DNA from: Meghimatium bilineatum
Taxonomy: Eukaryota > Mollusca > Gastropoda > Stylommatophora > Philomycidae
DNA length: 64,000 nucleotides
Direction of reading: 5' to 3'
NCBI GenBank assembly: GCA_034231615.1
Contig: CM067318.1
Location: forward strand, 37,543,382 to 37,607,381
Below the pieces are notes generated by a model. That model saw only the letters and a list, made by a program, of their open reading frames with translations, did no database searches and was not told where the DNA came from. Position 1 is the first letter of the stretch. Each line of letters opens with the position of its first letter. Shown here piece by piece: positions 1 to 62,762 of the stretch. A program made the position numbers and the translations under genes.

Positions 1-315
1 CTACAGCATGGTCTACCTAGAAAGCCATGACTTTCCACTACCTGCTGTTAAAATGTGTTCTAATGATAAGAGTTTAGTATAGCATGAATAATCGTTACAT
101 GTTGCAGTATCAATAAACTTCACTCGTACATATTTAAATGTATATTTTTATCATTATTATTTTATTATTTTCTCCCATCTAGTTGTTCTGTTTCATCCTT
201 CTTCCTCCAGTTTAAAAAAAATAAAATAAACGTTTGTCTTTGCGATATGTCACTGTTTTTGTGGACTTTGTAGTATCAACAATCCTGTTTTTTTGTGTAC
301 TCTTTTGTAATCTTG

Positions 316-574
316 TACTCTTTGCTACCATTTTGGGACCAGCAACGCATGATATGGATAAAGGCAAGTGTCGCTACTCTTTGCTACCATTTTGGGACCA
401 GCAACGCATGATATGGATGAAGGCAAGTGTCGCTACTCTTTGCTACCATTTTGGGACCAGCAACGCATGATATGGATGAAGGCAAGTGTCGCTACTCTTT
501 GCTACCATTTTGGGACCAGCAACGCATGATATGGATGAAGGCAAGTGTCGCTACTCTTTGCTACCATTTTGGGA
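316..574. repeat. 59-bp minisatellite, ~4.4 copies
   Basis: Units start at 316, 375, 434, 493 and 552 (partial), each beginning TACTCTTTGCTACCATTTTG. Copies are almost identical, with a single A/G change in the first unit. Confidence 0.97.
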
Positions 575-739
575 TGCATGCATCATCATCTAGTATGAAA
601 ATGACATTTTATGACAGAAATTGTTGGATCAGCCAACAACAATGCTACAGAGTAATTCACTCATGACATTTATAACTACTGTCCTGGACTTCTAAGTCAG
701 GATGCTAAGAATAGGACCACTGTCTTCTTTCACAAAAGG

Positions 740-1210
740 TAACCAAGAAAAGTTAAGGGATAGGCTGACAACCTGTCACCTGTGAAAAAAATCAGTCACT
801 CATGTCATGTCTATTTCTTTTGTCAACTGTCAAATGATTGTCATTGGTGCTAAATAGATGCTTTGCTTTGACCAGCGGACATTGCACCTTCATCCTTTAG
901 TGGCAGACTCTAAGGTGGTGAGGTATGCTAAGTGTGTCATTACTGCAGATGGGTCAACAGACCTAACTGAGGAATTTTTACCTGGTTGGCCCAGAAGTGT
1001 TTGCTACAATCATAACAGGACTTGATGACCCACACATACTGCTGTACTGGAATGCCTCCCTCTGGGGACTAATCATGCATCCATAACCCATCCATGCCTT
1101 TGAAACAGCAAATCTTACATGAGTTTCAGTGTCATCTCAGCTACTGACTGATGAGCACCGTTTCTTTTGTCATAAAGGCTATGGGTTGTCGGGAGCTAAT
1201 TGATCACAAC
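740..1210 (+). repeat. ~470-bp interspersed repeat, copy 1
   Basis: Co-linear with 16075-16530: 'gggataggctgacaacctgt', 'gacattgcaccttcatcctt', 'cagatgggtcaacagaccta', a TTGGCCCAGA stretch, 'tggaatgcctccctctgggg', 'catgcctttgaaacagc' and a GGGAGCTAA/TGATCACAAC end. Nature unknown; no ORF. Confidence 0.75.
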
Positions 1211-1353
1211 TAATGGGATTAAAATATCATCTTAACTACTAGCTAAATCTAAAATACAGACGCTGTGTATTTTAATGTGTTTAAAAAAAAACACAGTAGA
1301 AAATAACTGAGCAAGGGATGCTTGCATATCTCACATTATATTTAGCAACTTAC

Positions 1354-52771
<51,418 letters not shown>

Positions 52772-53204
52772 TCATTATATTTATATGTAGGTGTGTTGTA
52801 TACATACATAAGTTTGTGTATGTATACGTACATAAGCTTACATATATGTATTTATATATGTATATACATTGTCTGAGGATATGCTGACATTTATTTTCCC
52901 AACTGACCAAAATGAGTTTCAGTCCTGCCCTGCCTATTAACTGAAAATTCACATGTCTTGACAACAAAGTACTGCTCAATCAACATACACAATAAGATTA
53001 TTAGTTTGTGCTGCTATCAGATATTCATTGTTAGATTTCAAGGTCTAATTTCATATAACATCATTCTCTGTACAGTGAAATTATATTGACCATATTCTCA
53101 TTAGTCATGATTGAATCATACTCTTTACATATTGATGTTTCTCCTTCACAAGTGAAACTGAGCATGGCATTGAAGATGGTCCTTATGTATGTTTGTGAGT
53201 TTTT

Positions 53205-53330
53205 AAGTGGCTGATGAGATTTCCAACAGTATGTAGTATAGAGAACAGAAATGCGTTGTCTCCATTTTATTTGTGCTAATAGCCTAACACATCCAACTTG
53301 GCAGCAACTAATATATCCAATGCTTTTATC
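53205..53330 (-). repeat. SINE-like repeat, family A
   Basis: Reverse-strand copy: 'gagatttccaacagtatgta', 'gaaatgcgttgtctccattt', 'tatttgtgctaatagcctaa' and 'cacatccaacttggcagcaa'. Confidence 0.7.
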
Positions 53331-53534
53331 ATTTCCTCTTCTCGTTTTCGCAGTTTAACATGTTTACACAGCAAGTATTACTTCCTCTGAACTGTTTACG
53401 TCTGTAGTCATCGTTAGTAAGCCAGCCATACGTTGCAGCCTGTTGTCCATACTCCAATTTGGTCACCAGCCTCATTTAAAGCCAGGGTCAAACTTGCTTG
53501 ACATTTTTTGCTGCTGCATGTATCACCATTTGAC

Positions 53535-53785
53535 ATAGCATAGCCACTGATGCCCACCTTGATCTACAATTCCTATGTGACATTTCCTTTGCAGAACGTT
53601 GTTTTCACTGCCACTGTAAGTTGGTTCTGTGTAAGCTGTCCAGCTTCTAATGCCATGTTCAGAAGGTCATCAATGTCATGTGTCCATAGTAGGCTTGATC
53701 TACCTCTTCTCTTTCCTAGAACTTTTCCTTCCATGATTAATCTTTCAAAACCATATTATCTTTGCGGACGTCTGCGAATTCCTTA
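53535..53785 (-). pseudogene. RTE-like LINE 3' end
   Basis: The minus strand reads RLIMEGKVLGKRRGRSSLLW then THDIDDLLNMALEAGQLTQ and LTVAVKTTFCKGNVT. Same C-terminal block as 49565-49800, with little frame damage. Confidence 0.78.
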
Positions 53786-54844
53786 ACATCTACAATAGTT
53801 GTGTGCATGTGGTGCCTTATATCTGATGCAATTGTTCCATTTCTGTCAGTGTGTGTGAAGTTATATTAACATAATTCTAAATGTATAACACGTCAGTACA
53901 ACAAATATTCTCCATTTCTATTCAAAGTCTTACAGCAACAGACAAGATTTAAACCAGGTTCTTTCAGTAGACTTCGCTCACAACTTGAGTCCACATGTTT
54001 TCTACAAACACACACCTTTATAAAAGATGCAGTTTTAGTCAAGACGTCCAATGTGTGTATTCTCATGTCACTATTAATATGGACCAGACGATCAAGAAAC
54101 AGGACACAAATTGCACATGTGTGTAAAATCCTTGAGGATTAAAAAACATTTCAATGTTTTGCACAGACCATTAGTCCTATGTGCTGTGACAAATATAATT
54201 AATACAAACAGAAACATGGTCACTTCATTTTGTAACATGAGTAAATTAATAACATTATGAAGCATGAGGAATTATTGAAACAAATCAGAAAGTCTTATTC
54301 AAAATCTTATATGCTAGATTCTGAGTGTTGACTTTATGACAGAGATGGTATGAACATACTTTAAGAAGTCATAACATAAGCATTTGTTTCATTGAATGTA
54401 CCAAAGTTATGTATAAACCATAATTGAATACAGGGTACATGCTATTTCAGTGAGTTAAGCTATCCAGCAACAGAAGCTCAACAATATAAATAGTGATATA
54501 ATAACAGTCATAAATTGCTAGAAAGCTGAGCAAGATCAAAATGTAAATGATAATTAACAGATAATGAATGATAACAGAGAAGAATTAGGACACTCAAATT
54601 CATCTTTTGATTATATTATCTTTATCAATAATGATACAATAATAGACAGGAAAATTACAGAATTATAAAGAAATTTTACTGAAAATATTTATAAAACAGA
54701 AAACTGTCACAGTATGGATTCATGATGTCTTCACATCAAGATCAGATAAATGAAACACTATATGGAATAAAGCAACAACTGACAAACATCTGCAGATTCA
54801 AAAAGGTTCAAAAGACGTAGAGGATTGACTTCACTGCACTCAGT
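53786..54844. other. HIPK 5' intron, part, no recognised feature
   Basis: AT-rich, nothing recognised. No upstream HIPK kinase exon was found anywhere between 52758 and 64000. Confidence 0.5.
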
Positions 54845-55050
54845 TTCCCATATGTACTCAGTCACTCTCAACGAAGCAGCACGCTGCCTGCCAGAGTACC
54901 ACTCATAGCACGTAACGCCGCAGCTTCAAGTGATAATCCACAGGGATCTCCAAAAAAATCCACCTTGTACACAAGACGACACAAGTCGATTCGAACCCAT
55001 GACCTCTTGAACACAAGGCGAACAGCGTAACCCCTATGCTAGGAAGATCC
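54845..55050 (-). repeat. tRNA-derived SINE, reverse strand
   Basis: The reverse complement begins TCCTAGCATAGGGGTTACGC (A-box-like TAGCATAGGGG) and continues to CATGGGTTCGAATCGACTTG (B-box-like GGTTCGAATC), then an unrelated body. The A-B spacing is normal for tRNA. No full cloverleaf with closed acceptor stem is seen, so a functional tRNA gene is unlikely. Confidence 0.68.
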
Positions 55051-55429
55051 CCAAATGATCTGCGGATATTAAACATGACATTAGGTCAAAAGACAAAAGC
55101 CCAGGAGATACTGATCAGAATAAGAAACAGAAAGAAGGAAGAGACGATACTTGTTTAATGCTCACCAAAACTCATCTATTTTCAAGAAAGGAAAAACAAC
55201 TACTGGTAACACCCATTTTTTAGAAAGGAAAAACCCATGAAAACATTCTTCAATCCCATACTTATAGGCCAATGTTATGGATTACAATGCATAGAAACGT
55301 TTGTGTAGAGAGTGAGAAATAAATGAATCTAATTCTTTTCGCTTTATATCCCTTTATGACTTGCAGCGTCAGGGGTAGAAGAGTTCTCTGGAGATGGCTT
55401 TTTTATGTGCTTCATATTTTTGTTTTCGT

Positions 55430-56000
55430 GGACTCATTTATTTCTGTAATCCAACTTTTGCATGGTCTGTTGCATAATGTTTGTATACAATGTCTGATGG
55501 TAGTCTAAAAGCTTGTGAAAGTCACTTAATCTGTTGTCTTTGATGTAATCCAGGATTGGCATTGTGTTTGTTAGCCTTCCGTTTTCATTTCTTATTCTGT
55601 CTCTTATTGTCACTCTGAGAATTCTCCATAGACAAGTTACTTCTATTGTAATAAGTTTTCTTTTAGCTTTCATTGCTAATGTCCATGCTTGACATTGGCA
55701 ACATAGTGATGTTATGATGATTATTTTATATAGTGCTTCACGTTCACGTTTGTTTTTGAAAATAGGAGACCTCTGCCCTAAGATCTGGTATGCTATGTTG
55801 CATCTATGTTGAATTTCTTTAGTGTTTTTTCCATTTGATGAATGGCGCTTCCTAGGTAAGTGAATTCTTTCACCTATTTAATTAAGTTGTTGTTCATCGA
55901 CGAAATTACCGGTAGTAGTGTTTCTTTCTGTTTCTGTGATTGATATTACCTGTCTTCCCTATTTATCTTCATTTTATAGTCCCTACATGTTGTGTGGAGT
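55430..56000 (-). pseudogene. RTE-like LINE RT end
   Basis: The minus strand has LITIEVTCLWRILRVTIRDR then IRNENGRLTNTMPILDYIK, the RRI.GVTRRDRIRNE block after RT. Farther upstream (55700-55900) YFQKQT, IKW-KKH and MDISN traces of the thumb are seen in several frames. Confidence 0.75.
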
Positions 56001-56219
56001 CTATTTATATGTTGTTGTAGTTCTCATGTTGATATTATTGCTTGATTGTCTGCAAAAAAGAGGTTTCCTATTGTAAGAGGTTTGCTGGAGGTTGTTCATT
56101 TGTGTTGGTAATTTTACATATACAATCAATATATGTAAAGAATAGCAAGAAAGATAGAACACATCCTTGCCACATGCCAGAGTGTATGTGGAATTTGTTT
56201 TCTTATTTTTCTGCGATTA

Positions 56220-56480
56220 CTTTCCCATGCTCAATAGTCTATACAGGAAGGTGGGCCACCTCCATGAATTCAGTTGTCAGCAGGAGGTCCTCACGGTTGC
56301 CCCACAGCTTTAGCTTCAGATCTGTCTCTTGGGGTCATATTTTAGTTCTCACGTCATTGAAGAGTGGGCATGTCTGCAGAATGTGTTCTGGAGTCTGGGG
56401 ACCCTTTTGACATGGGCACTGGTCAGCCTTTATTTTGTGGAGATATGCTTGTAGTCTGTAGTGTCCTGTTCGAGCCTACA
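56220..56480 (-). pseudogene. LINE ORF2 closing segment (RNase H-type LINE)
   Basis: The minus strand reads RLQAYLHKIKADQCPCQK then PQTPEHILQTCPLFNDVRTK and WGNREDLLLTTEFM. This is the LRTGHNRL...C.C....T.EHIL..C..Y/F block of 61300-61548, from a different subfamily. Confidence 0.8.
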
Positions 56481-57044
56481 AATTGTGGTTTGCTGTAATC
56501 TGCTTAGCTTTAGATTGGGTTCCTGTGGAAAGTTACTGCCTGTACTCTGACTCCATGTATGTATTTTCTTTTGATGAGAGTATTTTACAAAGGGCTAGCA
56601 GTTCAGCCAAAAAAATTATCACAGAAAAACCATATCTATAGTGGCTCAATCATTCATTTGCCAATTTCTCAATTGGATGAACTATGACAAATTGTAAGCA
56701 ATACATGAGTCATACTGATCTATTAATATGATTGCATTATATTTTATATTTGCACACAATTTTGTACAAATTGTTATATCCAATTTAAAAAGGGAATATA
56801 TTTTTCAATTGTGCAGGTCCTTGGATGATACTGTTCAAAATTCATTCTTAATGCGCACTTCCATGTTATCTCTAAAATATTCAAAAGATCTAGTCTTTCC
56901 CAATCCTGCTGTGTCATATGCACCAATCAATAAATCAATGCACCTTGCTCTCTTGGGTGTGCTGGCCAATAGCCACATGGTTCCATTCATATTGTCTCTG
57001 CTTCTCTCATCTTTTCTTCACTGCATCTTCTCCATTCAGCAGTA

Positions 57045-57830
57045 ACCTAGTTATGTGTCTCCTGGCAACTATGGTCTGTAGTTATCCATGGTTTATCCGT
57101 GTATTAGTTATGAATATCCTCGCCACAATAGTCATCCATGGTTAATCAGTGCCCCAGTAATATGTATTTCATAGCCACTGTGGTCCCTAGCTATCCATGG
57201 TATATCAGCATCCAGTTACATGTATTTTATGGCTAGTGGTCCATAGCTATTCATGGTTTATCATGCCCGTGTCTCAGTTATATGTATTTCATGGCCACAG
57301 GGTCCCTAGTTATCCATGGTAAATCAGTATCCAGTTATATGTATTTTATGGCTAGTGGTCCCAGCTATCAATGGTTTATCAGTCCACTAGCATTGTGTAT
57401 TTTGTCGCTACGATGGTGTTTAGTTTCCAATGGTTTATCAGTCCACTGGTAGTATGTTTCATGGCCACAGTGATTTATCAATATCCCAGCTATATGTATT
57501 TCATGACCACAGTGGTCCCTAGTTATCCATGATTTATCAGTGTCCCAGTTATAGTTATTTCATGACCACAGTGGTCCCTAGTTATATGTGGTTCATCAGT
57601 GTCTCTATTATATGTATGTCAAGGTCACAGTGGTCCACACTTATCCCTGGTTCATTGTCCTGGTTATATGTTTTGCCTGTCCAGTAGTCCCTAGTTATCT
57701 ATGGTTTATAGGTGTACTGGTTACATGTTTTTCCTGATCATAGTGGTCCTTAGTTCATCGGTGTCCTGGTTATATGGGTTTCCTGGCAACAGTGGTCCCT
57801 ATTTATCCTTGGTTCATCAGCGTTCTGACC
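57045..57830. repeat. ~60-bp degenerate minisatellite, ~12-13 copies
   Basis: The consensus resembles CACAGTGGTCCCTAGTTATC, CATGGTTTATCAGTGTCC, CAGTTATATGTATTTCATGGC. Copies are 60-85% alike, so the array is old. Confidence 0.88.
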
Positions 57831-58319
57831 ACACTGATCCTATTTTTATAAGGTTTATATCAGTGGCAAACCAATATAGTACCAGATATAGGTGTGCATG
57901 TAAATAAGACCTGGCTCAATATTGGGGAAGAGGTTTATCCCCCTTTTTAGTTGTCTGTTGGTACTAATTGTCATGTTATATTTTCCTAAGGTAAGAGAGG
58001 GATGGTTAACCCTACAATACTCCCCTCCTCCATCTCTATCCAGGTCTTGAGTATCTATTCACCTGGACTAGCTCTAAGTAGTTGTTCTGGAGTGTTTGTG
58101 TAACTACATTTGAAGTCATCACTTCTGCCTCCTGTTAGAAACCACTGTGTATTATTTTATAAGCACCTAAAGTATCACCTGTATTCTATTTGACTTTCAC
58201 ATTTGATTTACTTCCCAACCTCCTCAAAAGAAAACATCAGTAAAATCCAATGTGAAAAATAAATCTACACAAGTAGGTTTACATCTACATAAGAAGTGTG
58301 AAGTACTGGTACGGTCAAT

Positions 58320-59690
58320 AATCTACATATGTCAAACAAGCTTAGTCCGTTAGTCCAGAACAATTTGGGTTTAGAAAGGAAAGAGGGTGTACGGATTACA
58401 TATTTTCACTACAACAAATTAGGAAAAAGACTAGAATACATACACTAAATGAATATTGCTATTATAGATCAAGAGAACACTTTTACCAAATAGAGAACTA
58501 CTCTAAGAATATTCTTGAAAATTATGGATGAAAGGTCTATTATTAGGCTGTGTAACCACCGAAATGTGTCGGGCCATTGGTGCTAATAAAACAGAGACAC
58601 AGCGCATTTCCATTCCCTGGACTACATCCTGCTGGAAATCTAGTAGGACCAATATCCTGCTACAAGAGAGATGCAGCGGGAGTTTGAGAATGAATGTTGA
58701 AAAAGAACAATGTGTAAGAGATATAAAGATAGTCAAAGTGCGGTTAGTACAAGTGCAGGACTTACAAAGTGGTTTTTAGTAACATCAGGAGTCTCTTATC
58801 ACCATTATTGTTTATTTTTTATATGGATACTACCACAACAGTAAATATACTACCAGACACTTACCAGCCAAATTACTTAACTGAACTACTTATTACTGAA
58901 TATCAGTGCCTACTCGACAATTCAAGTGAATAGCTGCAAGATAACATAAACTTCATCAATGGCTGTCTCAATCACAATATGCAGTTCAACAGAAGAAAAC
59001 CGAAGTAAGGTTTATAAGAAGGGAACCCATTATAATCAACATAAAGATAAATGATCAACTACTGAAACAAGTGCAAGAATTGAAATATCTTTGGAGCATT
59101 TTTACAGTTGACGGAAAAATATAGAGAGATCAAAACTAATTCAGAAAAACCAACTACTTGTACGTAAATTATGAACTTACACCAATATTGAAACACAAAT
59201 CTATCCCGATGGAAGCCAAAAGGCAAACCATAAATTCAATCTTCCTACTAACATATTGTTATCAATGTCAGACAGACACTAACTAAAGGACAAAGAGAGA
59301 AAGCTTACTACGTGTAAAATAAAATGTCTAAGAAAAGCAGCAAATTGAACAGGAATGGTCAATAAGGAATGAAGAAGAGATTGATTAAAAGAATTGTTGG
59401 AACAAAGTCTATGGTCAAAAATGTTGAAAAACAGAGACTGAAATGGTTCGACCATTTAATGAGAATGAACCCTTATCGGCAAGCAGCAAGAGCGTGAAAA
59501 ATGAAAATGGAAACAGCAAGTGGCAGTGGAAGACCTAGAAGGTGGATTGAGGGTGTTACCAACATTATGAGACCTCACAATATTACTTTATATCAAGCAG
59601 CTAATCATGCCACAGCCCAAAAATTGATCCTCTCTCAATATTGCAAAGCTTTCCAGCACAAGCTGAGAAAAAAACGATAAGTGGATGGAT
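58320..59690 (+). pseudogene. RTE-like LINE remnant, split by a SINE
   Basis: It begins with an NKLSPLVQNNLGLERK-like RT trace at 58330. A SINE-type repeat (58545-58692) interrupts it. It resumes with INGCLNHNMQFN, VQELKYLWSIFTVDG (59075-59115) and QRLKWFDHLMRMNPYRQAAR, ending ETASGSGRPRRWIEGVTNIM (59430-59570). All recognisable but with many stops. Confidence 0.8.
58545..58692 (+). repeat. SINE-like repeat, family A, best copy
   Basis: Contains 'ttggtgctaataaaacagag', 'acacagcgcatttccattcc', 'ctggactacatcctgctgga', 'aatctagtaggaccaatatc' and 'gagatgcagcgggagtttga'. It interrupts the LINE remnant at 58320-59690. Confidence 0.77.
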
Positions 59691-60710
59691 GGACAGATAG
59701 GTGAACAACACAGGTTAATGAGAAGATCAACAGAAAATTAGGTCATGTTGCCAGCACAACACCTGCAGGGATGGAAGGTGAAAATATAAAAGATGTATGA
59801 CAAAACTGAGCAGGACAGCAGATTCATCTTGTTAAAAGCAGTGGGAAGTGGTTTACCTAATTAAAATATCCTGGTTTTTGTGGTAGTTTTGATTGAAATT
59901 TTTTTAAGGGCGTGTAGAGGAGAGAGATTACCAGCTTTTCCTCCTTGCTATTGCTATATGTAGTGTGTTTTCCGGAGGAAGAGGAGGGAGTTGAATCCCT
60001 CAAACCCATACTTCAGCACAAGATTAAGTCCAGCTTCCTATAATTAATTACAATTTGTTCCGAGATCCCAGAGGATTATTGCTTGAAGTTAATTATTACA
60101 TGCTGTGAGTACTCTAGGCAGGGGGGAGTGCTGCTTTGTTAGAGGTGTAAAGTACATATGAGGTAACCCGAGTACAATGATCTCAATTCGCAATGTTTTT
60201 TCAACCCTTTTTCCAATTACAAATTATGTCACAGAGCTTGCGGTACTTAATCTTTCAGAATGAATGACTAAAGAAATGCCAGAAACCATAGCAGGTAGGT
60301 AGAGATGGGTGGGTGGGTATGTGTGAGTGTAATATACATATTTATAAACACACAGATCTTTTTTTTACAGTGGAAACCATAAGGGTATCCGCTTATTTCT
60401 GAAACACACATCACTCAGGTCATGGACATCATTTTCAGTATCTTTTAAGATTGTGATCACCGTCTGTGTATAAGTGCGTGCACACCATTAAATTGAATCA
60501 TCACCATGCGTCGTGCCAGCTGGCTTAGACAATCACTAATCTACAAAATATTATATCTGCAGTTTGTGTGTTATAGCCAGCGTTTCACCAGCTTTGCCCT
60601 CAAACAAATATAATTATCTGAGTAACAATCTAATATATTAATGCCATGTTTTGCATGCGATGTTGTATTTGGTTAGACCAAAAAATTGTATACTTTATGT
60701 GTCTAGTTTT
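59691..60710. other. HIPK 5' intron, part
   Basis: Nothing recognised. 60640-60840 has a faint co-linear resemblance to the subterminal region of the Tc1/mariner-type element (38150-38330). Confidence 0.4.
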
Positions 60711-61736
60711 CATAAAGGAATGAAATCCTTTGATATTTGTCCGCATAATAATTATTGTGTATCGAGAAAAGAAGTTTTACCACTTCAGACATTACACTAG
60801 ATACAACCTTAAACCTCGTCTGTGTAAAATTTCATGTTTAAATCATAGCCAATTGTATGACAAACAAATCTTGTGTAAATGACGTTTTATAATTTACTGT
60901 AATATATCTCATAGATGTATGTGAGATGTATGCTGACCAGCAGACTTTTGACATATAGTATTTCTAACGGATGCAAAATCAGTATTGCAGGCATTGAAAG
61001 ATCCAAAGAACACGAGCATGAATGAACTTACAGCCTGCTTACTACACCTCAGCAGTACCACCAAAGAAACAGTACTGCAGTGGATCCCAGGTCACTGTGG
61101 CATACCTGGAAATGAAAAAGCTGATCTCCTGGCAAGGAAAGGGTGATCACTGGAACAAATAGAAAATGATAATACATACTATGAAAGTAAGACCATGTTA
61201 AAAGCAGAATATAAGAAAAAGTGGAAGCAAATGCACCCAACTGCAGAACCAAATGACCCCTACCACCAAATGTCACGCAAGGAACAAACCATCATTTTCA
61301 GACTACGAACTGGTCACAACAGACTGAGAAGTCACATGTTCCGAAAGCTGAAGATTGGTGAGACAGACCTGTGCAACTGTGGACTGAGACCAGAGACTGC
61401 AGAACACATTCTTCATGCCTGTCAACTCTACCAAGAAGAGAGGGAGAAAATATGGCCTACTGAGACGGCACTACTTCCAGACTTGAGGGGTTCCATGGAT
61501 AACCTGAAGCGAATCACACAATTCATTGAAGCTATTGGTGCTGTAACCTGATATCTGACTGAAGAACGATGAAGAAGAAGAAAGAATGCATATTAATGAA
61601 ACAATTCATAGGGTCTATACCATTTCAAATTAATACACAAAATTTCAATGAAATGCGTTATATATTTGCTGAGATAATCATTTTAAGTTAGGCAAAGCTG
61701 ATGAAATGTGATTATATACTCTCCCATGACTATTGA
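60711..61736 (+). repeat. 1026-bp tandem duplication, copy 1
   Basis: The sequence repeats at an exact offset of 1026 bp starting at 60711 (base 60710 differs from 61736). I see no mismatch between copies by eye. The unit holds a LINE RNase H end plus flanking AT-rich sequence. Confidence 0.93.
60981..61548 (+). pseudogene. LINE ORF2 C-terminus (RNase H end), copy 1
   Basis: It reads ELTACLLHLSSTTKE, VLQWIPGHCGIPGNEKADLL and ARKG, the end of an RNase H domain (HCGIPGNEKAD with catalytic His/Asp). One stop follows. Then 118 open codons with FRLRTGHNRLRSHMFRKL and CNCGLRPETAEHILHAC, a Cys/His segment closing ORF2 in I/Jockey-group LINEs. The stop at 61144-61146 is shared by both copies, so it predates the duplication. 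Confidence 0.88.
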
Positions 61737-62762
61737 CATAAAGGAATGAAATCCTTTGATATTTGTCCGCATAATAATTATTGTGTATCGAGAAAAGAAG
61801 TTTTACCACTTCAGACATTACACTAGATACAACCTTAAACCTCGTCTGTGTAAAATTTCATGTTTAAATCATAGCCAATTGTATGACAAACAAATCTTGT
61901 GTAAATGACGTTTTATAATTTACTGTAATATATCTCATAGATGTATGTGAGATGTATGCTGACCAGCAGACTTTTGACATATAGTATTTCTAACGGATGC
62001 AAAATCAGTATTGCAGGCATTGAAAGATCCAAAGAACACGAGCATGAATGAACTTACAGCCTGCTTACTACACCTCAGCAGTACCACCAAAGAAACAGTA
62101 CTGCAGTGGATCCCAGGTCACTGTGGCATACCTGGAAATGAAAAAGCTGATCTCCTGGCAAGGAAAGGGTGATCACTGGAACAAATAGAAAATGATAATA
62201 CATACTATGAAAGTAAGACCATGTTAAAAGCAGAATATAAGAAAAAGTGGAAGCAAATGCACCCAACTGCAGAACCAAATGACCCCTACCACCAAATGTC
62301 ACGCAAGGAACAAACCATCATTTTCAGACTACGAACTGGTCACAACAGACTGAGAAGTCACATGTTCCGAAAGCTGAAGATTGGTGAGACAGACCTGTGC
62401 AACTGTGGACTGAGACCAGAGACTGCAGAACACATTCTTCATGCCTGTCAACTCTACCAAGAAGAGAGGGAGAAAATATGGCCTACTGAGACGGCACTAC
62501 TTCCAGACTTGAGGGGTTCCATGGATAACCTGAAGCGAATCACACAATTCATTGAAGCTATTGGTGCTGTAACCTGATATCTGACTGAAGAACGATGAAG
62601 AAGAAGAAAGAATGCATATTAATGAAACAATTCATAGGGTCTATACCATTTCAAATTAATACACAAAATTTCAATGAAATGCGTTATATATTTGCTGAGA
62701 TAATCATTTTAAGTTAGGCAAAGCTGATGAAATGTGATTATATACTCTCCCATGACTATTGA
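61737..62762 (+). repeat. 1026-bp tandem duplication, copy 2
   Basis: Identical by eye to 60711-61736. Homology continues two bases (CA) past the end, the usual trace of junction microhomology. An assembly artefact is a real alternative because identity appears complete. Confidence 0.93.
62007..62574 (+). pseudogene. LINE ORF2 C-terminus (RNase H end), copy 2
   Basis: An exact copy of the 60981-61548 segment, with the same internal stop after ARKG and the same 118-codon open C-terminal part. It differs only in position within the second 1026-bp unit. Confidence 0.88.

Larger units (their letters stand above)
1..1353. other. HIPK 3' intron (partial)
   Basis: Holds the 59-bp minisatellite and the ~470-bp repeat. 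1-315, 575-740 and 1211-1353 show nothing recognisable; in particular no terminal HIPK exon with an acceptor in the required phase was found. Confidence 0.6.

Noticed and set aside
234-666. Two ORFs across the 59-bp minisatellite
   Set aside because: The reading frames are created by repeat units; 59 is not a multiple of three and there are no splice or family signals.
1-1353. Search for the terminal HIPK exon
   Set aside because: No phase-matched acceptor followed by a HIPK-like C-terminus and stop was seen; the exon is probably outside the window.
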